Positions 8,237 to 16,864 of a DNA stretch of 64,000 nt are shown here, piece after piece. Position numbers and translations under genes: made by a program. This DNA comes from VMCP01 sp964527775 (GTDB lineage: Bacteria; Bacteroidota; Bacteroidia; NS11-12g; UBA955). The stretch lies in the NCBI GenBank assembly GCA_964527775.1, contig CAZGQS010000010.1, positions 7,554-71,553 of the forward strand, in the 5' to 3' direction. Each line of letters opens with the position of its first letter. The first letter of the stretch is position 1. A model generated the notes under the pieces. The model searched no databases, had not been told where the DNA came from, and saw only the letters and a program-made list of their open reading frames with translations.

Positions 8237-9469
8237 GAGTCCACAAACATACAAAAAGGCAAGCAATTTCAGTTTCTGAAAACCGTTTTGTGGCTCGGTT
8301 TGACCGCCTTTGGCGGCCCTCAGATGCATCTTCCGCATTTCAAAAAAAGACTGATTGAACGAAAACGCTTCATCACTCAAGATGATCTCATAGAAATCAC
8401 CGCTTTTTGCAATTTATTGCCTGGCCCCACCACTACACAAACCATAACTACTGTTGGATTAAAATTGGGCGGACCTAGGTTAGCCATCCTTACTGTTCTA
8501 TTTTGGGCATTGCCTGGCGCAGCACTCATGCTGTTGCTGGCCCTGTCTCCTAAATTTTTATCTGCTCATCAACTTCAATACATATCCGCCACTGTGGTTG
8601 GATTTATGGTTTACGGTTTCCTAAGTATGAGCCAATGGATGGAAAAAACTCCTTTAAACTGGAGCATTCTCATTGTCTCGGGAATCCTTGGTTTTGCCAT
8701 TCACACTCCTTTAATCTTCCCCATTGGCGTAGTATTAGCAGCCCTCATTAGCGCGAAATTTGGCAAATATTCTGGCCCAAAAACCATTCTCCCAAAATCT
8801 GAAATCAAATGGAGAAACCTTACGGTATTTTTCATCATCTTCACGGTTGTTGGAGCTGGTGGACTGTTCCTCAGCAAATACAAAACTCAATCAAAATGGC
8901 TACAACCCATAGTATATTTTGAAAACACCTATCGAATGGGAGCCCTTTCCTTTGGAGGCGGTAACGTATTGGCAGCCATGAGCATGGAACAATATGTTCA
9001 CCATAAAAAGAGAATGACTCTCGATGAACTGAACACAGGAATTGGTGCCATTCAAGCCGCTCCCGGCCCTAATTTCAACCTCGCCGTATACACCAATGCA
9101 GTCGCAATGAGAAATGCCGGTTATCATGAATCTGGTCAAATTTTAGGAGGATTTATTGGACTCATTGCCGTTTTTCTGCCCGGTATTCTCTTAGTTTTAT
9201 TCGCCTATCCTATTTGGTCTATTCTCCAAAATTACTCTGGACTACAAAGATCTATTCCCGGTATTTTCGCCGTTTCAGTAGGCTTTATCTTAGCCGCATC
9301 TCTCATTCTCTGTGAACAACTCCTCATCAACATCCAAAATCTTCCCTCATCAAAAATATCTACACACCTTTTTGTTCTTACATCCACAGTAGTTATGCTC
9401 TACTCCAAGAAAATCTCCACACCTTTGGTCGTTTTATTCTCCATACTCGTAGGTTGGCTGCTACCTTAA
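8231..9469 (+). CDS. chrA: Chromate transporter family protein (ChrA/CHR)
   Basis: A 412-residue inner-membrane protein with two homologous CHR halves. Half 1 shows WLGLTAFGGPQMHLPHF and LLPGPTTTQ; half 2 shows RMGALSFGGGNVLAAM and AAPGPNFNLAVYTNA. The FGG and PGP motifs recur at matching places, as in long-chain CHR transporters, some of which export chromate while others have unknown anion substrates. About ten to twelve hydrophobic segments are visible. The ATG at 8231 is preferred over one 24 bases upstream because TATTTTAG, a weak -7 box, sits between them. It is divergent from the lipoprotein gene, with the two starts overlapping by six bases. Confidence 0.88.
   Translation: MHESTNIQKGKQFQFLKTVLWLGLTAFGGPQMHLPHFKKRLIERKRFITQDDLIEITAFCNLLPGPTTTQTITTVGLKLGGPRLAILTVLFWALPGAALMLLLALSPKFLSAHQLQYISATVVGFMVYGFLSMSQWMEKTPLNWSILIVSGILGFAIHTPLIFPIGVVLAALISAKFGKYSGPKTILPKSEIKWRNLTVFFIIFTVVGAGGLFLSKYKTQSKWLQPIVYFENTYRMGALSFGGGNVLAAMSMEQYVHHKKRMTLDELNTGIGAIQAAPGPNFNLAVYTNAVAMRNAGYHESGQILGGFIGLIAVFLPGILLVLFAYPIWSILQNYSGLQRSIPGIFAVSVGFILAASLILCEQLLINIQNLPSSKISTHLFVLTSTVVMLYSKKISTPLVVLFSILVGWLLP
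8244..8251 (-). promoter_or_regulatory. -7 box of the 7613-8236 lipoprotein gene
   Basis: TATGTTTG fits TAnnTTTG, seven bases before the ATG at 8236. It lies inside the first codons of the divergent chrA gene, so the two promoters must interleave. Confidence 0.45.
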
Positions 9470-9482
9470 GTTAAATTTTTAT

Positions 9483-9490
9483 TATCTTCG
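9483..9490 (+). promoter_or_regulatory. -7 box of the 9496 gene (TATCTTCG variant)
   Basis: TATCTTCG differs from TAnnTTTG at one base and lies five bases before ATG 9496. It overlaps the alternative GTG at 9490, which argues against that start. Confidence 0.45.
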
Positions 9491-9495
9491 TGAAT

Positions 9496-10194
9496 ATGAG
9501 TTTCGGGGCTTTTCGGGGGATGTTCGCTCTCTCTGCATTCCTACTATTTAGCAATCACCTGTTTGCTCAGCGCAAACCCCAAAACAATAATCCTTACATT
9601 CTATTCACCGGCTTAGTTCTAACTTCGGATAGCTTAAAACCCATTCCTTTAGTCAGCATCAAAAGCTCCCGCCGCGGACTCATTGGCTACTCCGATGACA
9701 ACGGATTCTTTGACGTGGTTGTTAGAAAAGGCGACACAGTCTATTTTGTTCAAGTCGAAAAAGTCAGTTCTTTTCACGTCATTCCAGACACACTATCCAG
9801 CAATCGTTATTCGGTAGTAAAACTGATGACCCAAGATACCATTCACTTGTCGGCTATCTTCATCAAAGCATTACCTCTGAAAACCCTCTTCAATCACGAA
9901 TTCGTCAACCGTGACATTCCTGATGACCCACTAGAAAGAGCACGCAAAAATCTAGAAAACGAAGCCGTTAAAGAAGAACTTCGTCAAAGACCCGCAGATG
10001 CTGCTCAAGCTCAAGCACTTTTGGCTCGCAACAGAGCTGAACAACTCTACTATTACAACCAAATTCCTCCCCAAAGATATTTGAGCCCAACCGCTTGGAT
10101 GCAATTCTTCGAAGCTTGGAAACGCGGCGATTTCAAGAAAAAACCTGCAAAAAAGAGCACTTACGTAAGTCCGTATTCGCCCGTTACGAGGTAA
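9496..10194 (+). CDS. Exported protein with carboxypeptidase-regulatory-like domain
   Basis: A 232-residue protein with a Sec signal peptide (hydrophobic ALSAFLLFSNHLFA, predicted cleavage after FAQ). Residues of about 35-110 read like the beta-sandwich found at the N-terminus of many Bacteroidota surface proteins (LTSDSLKPIPLVSIKSSRRGLIGYSDDNGFFDVVV, with the GY.DD.GFF turn). The C-terminal part is charged and helical, with an alanine/arginine-rich stretch and a lysine-rich tail. The role is unknown. I start at ATG 9496, just behind the TATCTTCG box. It ends at repeat island 2. Confidence 0.75.
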   Translation: MSFGAFRGMFALSAFLLFSNHLFAQRKPQNNNPYILFTGLVLTSDSLKPIPLVSIKSSRRGLIGYSDDNGFFDVVVRKGDTVYFVQVEKVSSFHVIPDTLSSNRYSVVKLMTQDTIHLSAIFIKALPLKTLFNHEFVNRDIPDDPLERARKNLENEAVKEELRQRPADAAQAQALLARNRAEQLYYYNQIPPQRYLSPTAWMQFFEAWKRGDFKKKPAKKSTYVSPYSPVTR

Positions 10195-10198
10195 ACAG

Positions 10199-10320
10199 TT
10201 TTCGGTGATCGGTGATCAGCCGTCAGCACTCAGCACTCAGCCGTCAGCACTCAGCTCTCAGCTCTCAGCTCTCAGACTCTCAGACTCTACGCGAAGCGTA
10301 AGTCCCATAGTCCCATAGTC
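10199..10320. repeat. Mosaic simple-repeat island 2, left of the gap
   Basis: Contains GGTGATC, CAGCCGTCAG, CAGCACT, CAGCTCT and CAGACTCT runs, the triloop word CGCGAAGCG and CCCATAGT units. The last 55 bases (10266-10320) are identical to the first 55 bases after the N run. Confidence 0.9.
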
Positions 10321-10420
10321 NNNNNNNNNNNNNNNNNNNNNNNNNNNNNNNNNNNNNNNNNNNNNNNNNNNNNNNNNNNNNNNNNNNNNNNNNNNNNNNN
10401 NNNNNNNNNNNNNNNNNNNN
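10321..10420. other. Assembly gap (100 N)
   Basis: Exactly 100 N, a conventional placeholder for a gap of unknown size, placed inside the repeat island. The identical 55-base flanks suggest two contig ends that overlap, so little or no sequence may be missing. Confidence 0.95.
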
Positions 10421-10546
10421 CAGCTCTCAGACTCTCAGACTCTACGCGAAGCGTAAGTCCCATAGTCCCATAGTCCCATAGTCCCATAGTCCCATAGTCC
10501 CATAGTCTCCGGCGAAGCCGCCAGCCAAAGACCAAAGACCAAAGAC
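10421..10546. repeat. Mosaic simple-repeat island 2, right of the gap
   Basis: Starts with the same 55 bases as the left side, then gives further CCCATAGT units in tandem, the word TCCGGCGAAGCCG (a GGC-GAA-GCC triloop hairpin) and CCAAAGA units up to the stop of the next gene. It lies between convergent genes. Confidence 0.9.
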
Positions 10547-11581
10547 CTACCCTCTATACTCCGAATTCTTACTCGTGCTTCTCATCAACTCCGTTGTGAT
10601 CGGAATCTTGATGCTCAATAACTCACAGAATTTGGCAACAGCAAAAACCAAATGGTACATGAGACCTCGAAGAGGCCATTTGGCTGGCTTATATCCGTAA
10701 GCAAGTGCTACAGAAGATATTAATTTTTCAAAGCTTAGATTGTGTGAAACGCACAAGAATCGATTCTCAGAACTTGGGGATTGCAATTCATTGGTGATCT
10801 TTTTTGCCAGATCTTCCACAAAAACAAATCCATTGGAACCCACGGGGTAAAATGGATTGCCGTTCTTAACCACGTCTATTACTTGCTTAGAACTAGTGTG
10901 CCCAACGCCTTGTCCCAAGACCACTCCTGGATAAAAAACGCTGACTTCTAAACCTTCTTCCTTTCCCCTCCAAACTTCCAGTTCTGCATAATATTTACTA
11001 AGAGCGTAGTCTGTGTTATAGGGCGATTCCTCCCAAGGAGTATTTAATGTAATGGGGCCATCTTCGGTGGGTCTGCCCAAGGCGGCAATAGAACTGACAT
11101 GCAGAAATCTTTTCACCCCAGCTTTTAAGCATGCATTGACCAAATTTCGGGTGCCTTCCACATTGTCGCGAAGCATTTTTTCTCTGTCTTTTGGATGAAA
11201 AGATATGATGGCTGCGCAATGCACCACCGCATCATAACGGGCAGAATTTACCGCCTCTAAAACTTCATCGTAATCAATCAAGTCAACCGACACCTTTTCG
11301 AAACTCCCATTTAAAAACAAATCTGAATTGGTAAATTCATAAGGCGTCAACCTCTCTGTGAATTCCGACAAATTACTTTTCAAACGCAACATTCCCTGAT
11401 CATGAATTGACTCTCCTTTTTCAGAAGGTGCGCTACGATATATTCGAGCCACAGAATCAAACAAAGTCCAATTTGACTTGCCTTCGCGGTGACATAAAAC
11501 CAATTCATGGCCAGAACGCTGCAATTGTTGAACCACGTGACTTCCAATGAAACCCGTAGCTCCGGTAACTAAAACTTTCAT
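10547..11581 (-). CDS. NAD(P)-dependent epimerase/dehydratase-type reductase (extended SDR)
   Basis: A 344-residue Rossmann protein. GATGFIG near residues 7-13 is the nucleotide-binding glycine motif, HVSSIAALG supplies the active-site Ser region and YALSKYYAE is the YxxxK catalytic pair. The overall look (VVHCAAIISFHPKDREKM, FYPGVVLGQG) is close to dihydroflavonol-4-reductase-like members. The substrate is unknown. The frame is open 16 codons upstream, but MKVLVTGATG is the natural start, at 11581, one base after the stop of the TPR-like lipoprotein gene; the two are probably translated together. The 3' end abuts a repeat island. Confidence 0.85.
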   Translation of the reverse strand: MKVLVTGATGFIGSHVVQQLQRSGHELVLCHREGKSNWTLFDSVARIYRSAPSEKGESIHDQGMLRLKSNLSEFTERLTPYEFTNSDLFLNGSFEKVSVDLIDYDEVLEAVNSARYDAVVHCAAIISFHPKDREKMLRDNVEGTRNLVNACLKAGVKRFLHVSSIAALGRPTEDGPITLNTPWEESPYNTDYALSKYYAELEVWRGKEEGLEVSVFYPGVVLGQGVGHTSSKQVIDVVKNGNPFYPVGSNGFVFVEDLAKKITNELQSPSSENRFLCVSHNLSFEKLISSVALAYGYKPAKWPLRGLMYHLVFAVAKFCELLSIKIPITTELMRSTSKNSEYRG

Positions 11582-11582
11582 C

Positions 11583-12143
11583 TTATTTACCGACGGTGCT
11601 GTCACCTTGTTTCTTAAGAAGCGCTTCAAGTTGTTGCTCGGGAGTCACCAATCCACTGCGAATCATTTTAGCAGATTCTGCGGCACCCTGACTTAGCGGA
11701 TTATCTGGGAAGCTATCTCGAATCAATTCATAAAGTCTTAAAGCCTCATCATAGACACCAAACTTTTCGAAATAATATGCGGCGTACAAGGCCATGTCTA
11801 GCCTGCGAGCCTTGTTGGTTTTAAAGTTCTTTAAATAGTAATCAGCCCATTGTGCCGATTTTAATTTCTCGGTTTCGCCGCGCTTGCCAGTAATGTTTAC
11901 CAGTTGAAAACACAAAAATTCACTTTCGGCGTGCTTGGGATATTTTTTCACAAAAGCCTCCAATATTGAATCGGCATTGCGAGGCAAACTATCTATATTC
12001 AATTGGTTAACGTCTTCGGGCAAAAACGCTTTGAGCTCATTCACCGCTTTCAGGTCACGGTCAATTTCAGATTGGCAAGAGGTTAAAAATCCTAAGAAGA
12101 TGAACAATCCCCCGAAAAAAAACAATCGCTGAAACCTTTTCAT
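11583..12143 (-). CDS. TPR-like lipoprotein
   Basis: A 186-residue lipoprotein: a phenylalanine-rich hydrophobic core (FFFGGLFIFLGFL) and lipobox LTSC|Q at about residue 23. The mature part has helical hairpins reminiscent of tetratricopeptide repeats (AESEFLCFQLVNI, ALYAAYYFEKFGVYDEALRLYELI, PLSQGAAESAKMI). Function unknown. A TATTTTCG box lies four bases before the ATG (12148-12155). It heads a two-gene unit with the SDR reductase. The signal-peptide region contains one minus-strand copy of the CGGGGGA word. Confidence 0.75.
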   Translation of the reverse strand: MKRFQRLFFFGGLFIFLGFLTSCQSEIDRDLKAVNELKAFLPEDVNQLNIDSLPRNADSILEAFVKKYPKHAESEFLCFQLVNITGKRGETEKLKSAQWADYYLKNFKTNKARRLDMALYAAYYFEKFGVYDEALRLYELIRDSFPDNPLSQGAAESAKMIRSGLVTPEQQLEALLKKQGDSTVGK

Positions 12144-12147
12144 ACCG

Positions 12148-12155
12148 CGAAAATA
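12148..12155 (-). promoter_or_regulatory. -7 box of the TPR-like lipoprotein/SDR unit
   Basis: TATTTTCG, one mismatch to TAnnTTTG, four bases before the ATG at 12143. Confidence 0.4.
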
Positions 12156-12210
12156 GGCAATCGAAAGTCAGTTGTGAAAAACTTGCGAACAGCATTTGCA
12201 ATTATTGAGT

Positions 12211-12218
12211 TAAACTTG
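12211..12218 (+). promoter_or_regulatory. Possible -7 box of parE
   Basis: TAAACTTG, one mismatch to TAnnTTTG, five bases before the parE ATG at 12224. Confidence 0.35.
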
Positions 12219-12223
12219 CTACA

Positions 12224-14083
12224 ATGAGCGACCAACTGCAACCACAATATACCGAAAACGAAATTCGAAGTCTGGATTGGAAAGAACACATCCGACTGAG
12301 ACCGGGTATGTACATTGGTAAATTGGGCGACGGTAAATCGCCCGATGACGGAATTTACGTACTCATCAAAGAGGTCATTGACAACTCCATTGATGAACAC
12401 GTCATGGGCAACGGAAAACGCATTGAAGTCAATATCACCGATGAAAAAGTGACGGTGCGCGACTTTGGACGAGGAATTCCCTTGGGAAAAGTGGTTGATG
12501 TAGTATCAAAAATCAATACCGGTGGTAAATACGATAGCCGCGCCTTCCAAAAATCAGTGGGTCTTAACGGTGTGGGTTTGAAAGCAGTTAACGCACTAAG
12601 CAGCTATTTCTTGGTGCAAAGTTTCAGAGACGGGAAATCCAAACGCGCTGAATTCAACAGAGGTGAATTGACGGGTGATCATCCCGAAGAATCGACCGAG
12701 CAAACCAACGGAACCCTTTTGGTTTTTGAACCTGACAATACCATCTTCAAAAACTACCGCTTCATACAAGATTTTATTAGAGAGCAGGTCAAAAACTACA
12801 CCTACCTCAACAGTCAACTGACCATAAAATACAACGGCGAAAATTTTGCTTCTCGTAGAGGACTTTTAGACCTTCTAGAAACCAAAGTGCCGCCTGAAAG
12901 CGCCTTGTACCCCGTCATTCATTTAAAAGCCGAAGACTTCGAAATTGCCATGACGCATACCGAAGCTTATGGTGAAGAATACTATTCTTTCGTGAACGGG
13001 CAGTATACTACACAAGGCGGAACCCACCTTCAAGCTTTTAGAGAAGCTTATGTGAGAACCATCCGTGAATTCTATAAAAAAGATTACGACGCCGCAGATA
13101 TCAGAAGTTCAATCACCGCTGCAGTCAGCTTGAGAGTGGTAGAACCCGTATTTGAAAGTCAAACAAAAACCAAATTGGGTAGCCAAGAAATGGAGCCAGG
13201 CGGACAATCACTCAAATCCGCGGTCTTTGAGTTTGTAAAAAAGCAGCTCGATGATTACCTCCACAAAAATCCCGCTACCGCAGATGCCCTGATCAAGAAA
13301 ATCCTTCAGAATGAAAGAGAAAGGAAAGACATGGCAGGCGTCCAAAAATTGGCAAAAGAAAGAGCCAAGCGAGCCAATCTGCACAATAAAAAATTGCGCG
13401 ATTGCCGCACCCATTTGCCAGACCACAAAAAGGAAGAACGCTATGAATCAACCTTGTTCATCACCGAGGGAGATTCAGCGAGCGGAAGCATTACCAAAAG
13501 CCGAAATCCCGACCTTCAAGCCGTATTTTCACTCAGAGGTAAACCCTTAAATTGCTACGGACTAAAGAAAAAGATTGTATACGAAAACGAAGAGTTTAAC
13601 CTGCTTCAACACGCGTTAGACATCGAAGAATCCCTCGAAAATCTTCGCTACAATAATATTGTCATAGCCACAGATGCCGACGTTGACGGAATGCACATCA
13701 GACTTTTGATGATGACCTTCTTTTTGCAATTTTTCCCTGATTTGGTGAGAAATGGACACCTGTACATTTTACAAACACCCCTTTTCAGGGTGCGTAACAA
13801 AAAAGAAACCATCTACTGTTTTTCTGATAGAGAACGTCAAGATGCCATCAAAAAGCTCGGACCAAAACCCGAAATCACCCGATTCAAGGGATTGGGAGAG
13901 ATTTCTCCCGATGAATTCGGGAAGTTCATTGGCAACGACATCAGATTGGAACCGGTCATTCTCAAAGAAGATGCGAACATTGAAAAACTCTTGAAATACT
14001 ACATGGGCAAAAACACCCCAGAACGCCAAGAGTTCATCATTGATAATCTTTACATTGAGAAAAATGACCTCGTGGAAGTTTAA
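12224..14083 (+). CDS. parE: DNA topoisomerase IV subunit B
   Basis: The 619-residue ATPase subunit of a type IIA topoisomerase. The GHKL ATPase has EVIDNSIDE (50-58) and GRGIPLGK (82-89); the C-terminal TOPRIM domain has EGDSASGS (about 414) and DADVDGMHIR (about 483). The length and the start SLDWKEHIRLRPGMYIG fit the ParE-type subunit of Bacteroidota, which pairs with ParC to unlink daughter chromosomes; GyrB has a somewhat different N-terminus and is usually longer. The parC partner is not next to it: the following gene is a membrane protein overlapping its end by 20 bases. Confidence 0.93.
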   Translation: MSDQLQPQYTENEIRSLDWKEHIRLRPGMYIGKLGDGKSPDDGIYVLIKEVIDNSIDEHVMGNGKRIEVNITDEKVTVRDFGRGIPLGKVVDVVSKINTGGKYDSRAFQKSVGLNGVGLKAVNALSSYFLVQSFRDGKSKRAEFNRGELTGDHPEESTEQTNGTLLVFEPDNTIFKNYRFIQDFIREQVKNYTYLNSQLTIKYNGENFASRRGLLDLLETKVPPESALYPVIHLKAEDFEIAMTHTEAYGEEYYSFVNGQYTTQGGTHLQAFREAYVRTIREFYKKDYDAADIRSSITAAVSLRVVEPVFESQTKTKLGSQEMEPGGQSLKSAVFEFVKKQLDDYLHKNPATADALIKKILQNERERKDMAGVQKLAKERAKRANLHNKKLRDCRTHLPDHKKEERYESTLFITEGDSASGSITKSRNPDLQAVFSLRGKPLNCYGLKKKIVYENEEFNLLQHALDIEESLENLRYNNIVIATDADVDGMHIRLLMMTFFLQFFPDLVRNGHLYILQTPLFRVRNKKETIYCFSDRERQDAIKKLGPKPEITRFKGLGEISPDEFGKFIGNDIRLEPVILKEDANIEKLLKYYMGKNTPERQEFIIDNLYIEKNDLVEV

Positions 14084-15350
14084 CGTTAGCGTTTGGCTTT
14101 CGCTATTTTTACTTGCAATCCTCTTCGCATGGGAACGCACCCTATACGCAGATAGCGCCTACACCTTATTCAATGTCCTAAATGGGTTCTCAGCGGTTGA
14201 ACATTTCCGAATTACCCAATATTTAAACCTATTACCAGCCCAAGCAGGAGTGCTCTTGCAATTGCCCATTCACGCAGTTGCAATTATGCTCTCGTTAACC
14301 CCATTGCTTTGGGCCTTTGCCGCAACTTGGTATTCCACCTTTCATTTAAAAAACACTCGTTGGAGCTTCTATTTCATGGGCATTTTCTTGGTTACGGGTC
14401 CTGAATTTCAATTTCTAGGCACCGCCGAAATGATTCTTGCTTTAATTTTCGGGGGACTTTTTGCCATGGAAACCAGAAAGTCCGTCATCGGCCTCTGGGC
14501 ACTCCTTGCCTACCTCGCACATCCAGGCATTTTACCCGCTTTACTAGCGGCTTCCCTGTTTCAGAAACAGATCAAATTTCACCTAATGGCCATCACCAGC
14601 AGCGTTGTTTTGAAGTTGCTCTTCATTCCCAGTTCAGGATATGAAAATCAAATCTTATCTAACCTTTTGAATATCTCCAATGTATTCCAAAGCTGGGGTT
14701 GGCATTACTTTTACACCTCGCTATTTGGGGGGTGGGCGTTGCCTTACCTCGTCGTTTTTTTAGGTGGATTGGTCGCATTTTCAGGCCGCCAACGATGGCT
14801 CTACATCGGCGCAGCACTTTCAACTACCTTCTTTATAACCTACCTCTATCAAGACGGCGACTCAGGCATGATGATGCAGAAAAGCTTTGCCCCGTTGTGG
14901 CTGATTTTGGCTCTTCCCCTGCTTCATGCAAAGGAATCTTCCCTTTTCAACAACCTTCTTTTGATTTCTTTTTTCGGGGGATGTTTTTACGTGTATAAAC
15001 AAGCTCATTTTCACATTCACAGACAACACGAGTTGGAAAAGAGAATTTCCCAGCTGCCCGTCGAAAGCAAAAAAATCATCACAACCAACGATGGCTTTCC
15101 GGCAGATATTTATGGAATTCCTTGGGCCATTCCCTACGAAACATTGATTTACAGCACACACCTTAATTCTGAAAAACCCATCACTTACTGTTTATCAGAT
15201 AGTGCAACCATACAGACTTTGATATCCAACAAAAAGCCCCTGGGAAAAAATGAATTCCGAGGGGCTTCCTTTGCTTATCCATTGAAACAAGAAAAACTGA
15301 ATCAACGGTATTTTTCAAAGCTTTCAACCAATGCTTACCGCATCGAATGA
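14064..15350 (+). CDS. Polytopic membrane protein, unknown
   Basis: A 428-residue protein with about nine to ten hydrophobic segments over residues 1-310, followed by a soluble C-terminal part (about 315-428). The first loop carries ERTLYADSAYTLFNVLNG, with acidic residues placed as in some polyprenyl-phosphate-dependent glycosyltransferases, but I cannot assign a family. It overlaps the parE stop by 20 bases, so the two are probably co-transcribed. The frame opens 8 codons earlier, but the ATG at 14064 gives a clean signal-anchor start. Two plus-strand copies of the CGGGGGA word lie inside it (14450 and 14975), both encoding FGG. Confidence 0.7.
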   Translation: MTSWKFNVSVWLSLFLLAILFAWERTLYADSAYTLFNVLNGFSAVEHFRITQYLNLLPAQAGVLLQLPIHAVAIMLSLTPLLWAFAATWYSTFHLKNTRWSFYFMGIFLVTGPEFQFLGTAEMILALIFGGLFAMETRKSVIGLWALLAYLAHPGILPALLAASLFQKQIKFHLMAITSSVVLKLLFIPSSGYENQILSNLLNISNVFQSWGWHYFYTSLFGGWALPYLVVFLGGLVAFSGRQRWLYIGAALSTTFFITYLYQDGDSGMMMQKSFAPLWLILALPLLHAKESSLFNNLLLISFFGGCFYVYKQAHFHIHRQHELEKRISQLPVESKKIITTNDGFPADIYGIPWAIPYETLIYSTHLNSEKPITYCLSDSATIQTLISNKKPLGKNEFRGASFAYPLKQEKLNQRYFSKLSTNAYRIE

Positions 15351-15357
15351 AAACCTA

Positions 15358-16671
15358 TTAGTAACGGTATTCGTCGCGCTTGAATGGACCGCTCTGAGAT
15401 ACGCCAATGTACTCAGCTTGCTCAGCTGTCAATTCAGTCAATTCAACACCAATCTTAGCTAAGTGCAATTTTGCTACTTTCTCATCAAGGTGCTTAGGCA
15501 ATACGTAAACTTCGTTTTTGTAAGTACCGTGGTTCATCCAAAGCTCCATCTGAGCCAAAGTTTGGTTGGTGAAACTGTTACTCATTACGAAACTTGGGTG
15601 CCCCATTGCACAACCCAAATTCACCAAACGACCTTCAGCTAAAACAATCACTTCATGTCCGTCAACATTGAAAATATCAACTTGAGGCTTCACTGTGTAC
15701 TTTGCTGAACCGTAATTCTTGTTCAACCATGCCATGTCAATCTCATTGTCGAAGTGACCAATGTTACACACGATGGTTTTATCTTTCATGGCTTTGAAGT
15801 GCTTCTCAGTAACAATGTTACAGTTACCGGTTGCAGTAACAACAATATCCACCAAAGGAATAGCTGTTTCAAGGCGCAATACTTGGAAACCATCCATAGC
15901 AGCTTGAAGTGCGCAGATTGGATCTACTTCAGTAACAATCACGCGAGCACCTGCTCCACGCAAACTCTCTGCTGAACCCTTACCAACGTCACCATAACCA
16001 CAAACAACGGCTACTTTACCAGCCATCATAGTATCAGTTGCACGGCGAATGGCGTCAACCAAACTCTCTTTGCAACCGTATTTGTTGTCAAATTTACTTT
16101 TTGTAACTGAATCGTTGATGTTGATAGCAGGCAAAGGCAAAGTACCTTTAACCATACGCTCATACAAACGGTGAACCCCTGTAGTAGTTTCTTCAGAGAT
16201 ACCGCGAATTCCAGCTACCAATTCAGGATAGCGATCCAAACACATATTGGTAAGGTCACCTCCGTCATCCAAAATCATATTCAAAGGCTGACGATCTTCA
16301 CCGAAGAATAAAGTTTGTTCAATACACCAATCAAATTCTTCCTCAGTCATGCCTTTCCAAGCATAAACAGGAATACCAGCAGCAGCAATTGCAGCAGCAG
16401 CGTGATCTTGTGTAGAGAAAATGTTGCAAGAACTCCAAGTCACTTCTGCACCCAATTCTGCCAATGTTTCAATTAACACCGCAGTTTGGATGGTCATGTG
16501 CAAGCAGCCTGCGATGCGAGCTCCCGCCAATGGTTTTGAAGCGCCGAACTCTTCGCGCAATGCCATCAATCCAGGCATTTCGGCTTCGGCCAATTTAATT
16601 TCTTTTCTACCCCACTCAGCGAGTGTGATATCTTTTACTTTGTAAGGAATATAGGTTGATGCTGTAGACAT
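15358..16671 (-). CDS. ahcY: Adenosylhomocysteinase (S-adenosyl-L-homocysteine hydrolase)
   Basis: A cytoplasmic NAD+-dependent enzyme that splits S-adenosylhomocysteine to adenosine and homocysteine in the activated methyl cycle. In 437 residues one sees GCLHMTIQTAVLIETL, NINDSVTKSKFDNKYG, the NAD-binding GYGDVGKGSAESLRG and the C-terminal signature GPFKRDEYRY. The start is at ATG 16671 (MSTASTYIPYKVKDI); an upstream in-frame ATG at 16722 lies before the -7 box at 16690-16697 and is not used. The stop is only 7 bases from the convergent membrane-protein stop, with no clear terminator between them. Confidence 0.97.
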   Translation of the reverse strand: MSTASTYIPYKVKDITLAEWGRKEIKLAEAEMPGLMALREEFGASKPLAGARIAGCLHMTIQTAVLIETLAELGAEVTWSSCNIFSTQDHAAAAIAAAGIPVYAWKGMTEEEFDWCIEQTLFFGEDRQPLNMILDDGGDLTNMCLDRYPELVAGIRGISEETTTGVHRLYERMVKGTLPLPAININDSVTKSKFDNKYGCKESLVDAIRRATDTMMAGKVAVVCGYGDVGKGSAESLRGAGARVIVTEVDPICALQAAMDGFQVLRLETAIPLVDIVVTATGNCNIVTEKHFKAMKDKTIVCNIGHFDNEIDMAWLNKNYGSAKYTVKPQVDIFNVDGHEVIVLAEGRLVNLGCAMGHPSFVMSNSFTNQTLAQMELWMNHGTYKNEVYVLPKHLDEKVAKLHLAKIGVELTELTAEQAEYIGVSQSGPFKRDEYRY

Positions 16672-16689
16672 GTTCCGAATTTTGAACTG

Positions 16690-16697
16690 CAAAGATA
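16690..16697 (-). promoter_or_regulatory. -7 box of ahcY
   Basis: TATCTTTG fits TAnnTTTG and lies 18 bases before the ATG at 16671, leaving a short leader. No clear TTG at -33. Confidence 0.5.
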
Positions 16698-16699
16698 GT

Positions 16700-16816
16700 T
16701 CAAAATCCGCAATTGCACCCACCCTTCTTCTGATTGCGCGGTCTAGGTGTACCGCAAGAAACTATCGTTCCAATCACCAAAAAACAAGCCACCGTCAACA
16801 AGAATTTTCGCATCAT
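16700..16816 (-). CDS. 38-residue lipoprotein with Cys-rich tail
   Basis: A tiny lipoprotein: MMRKFLLTVACFLVIGTIVSC followed by a tail GTPRPRNQKKGGCNCGF. The lipobox is IVSC|G, so the mature protein would be about 18 residues, basic, ending with a CxC pair. A TATATTCG box lies six bases before the first ATG (16823-16830). The frame is open further upstream, but that part is antisense to dedA and precedes the promoter. Function unknown; the CxC could bind a metal or be redox active. It lies between divergent dedA and ahcY. Confidence 0.65.
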   Translation of the reverse strand: MMRKFLLTVACFLVIGTIVSCGTPRPRNQKKGGCNCGF

Positions 16817-16822
16817 ACACTG

Positions 16823-16830
16823 CGAATATA
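16823..16830 (-). promoter_or_regulatory. -7 box of the 38-residue lipoprotein
   Basis: TATATTCG, one mismatch to TAnnTTTG, six bases before the ATG at 16816. This is the main support for the short gene. Confidence 0.4.
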
Positions 16831-16864
16831 AGGTGATTTGAACTAAATCACTGAACTTTGCCTC

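Noticed and set aside
10287..10535. 82-codon open frame across the N run
   Set aside because: It consists of repeat words and unknown bases.
10421..10546. Possible CRISPR array from regularly spaced CCCATAGT and CTCAG units
   Set aside because: Units are 7-9 bases and contiguous, with no unique spacers of 25-40 bases and no cas genes.
15234..15267. Inverted repeat AAGCCCCT/AGGGGCTT near the end of the 14064 gene as a terminator
   Set aside because: It lies inside coding sequence about 80 bases before the stop, has a loop of 18 bases and no T-tract directly after it.
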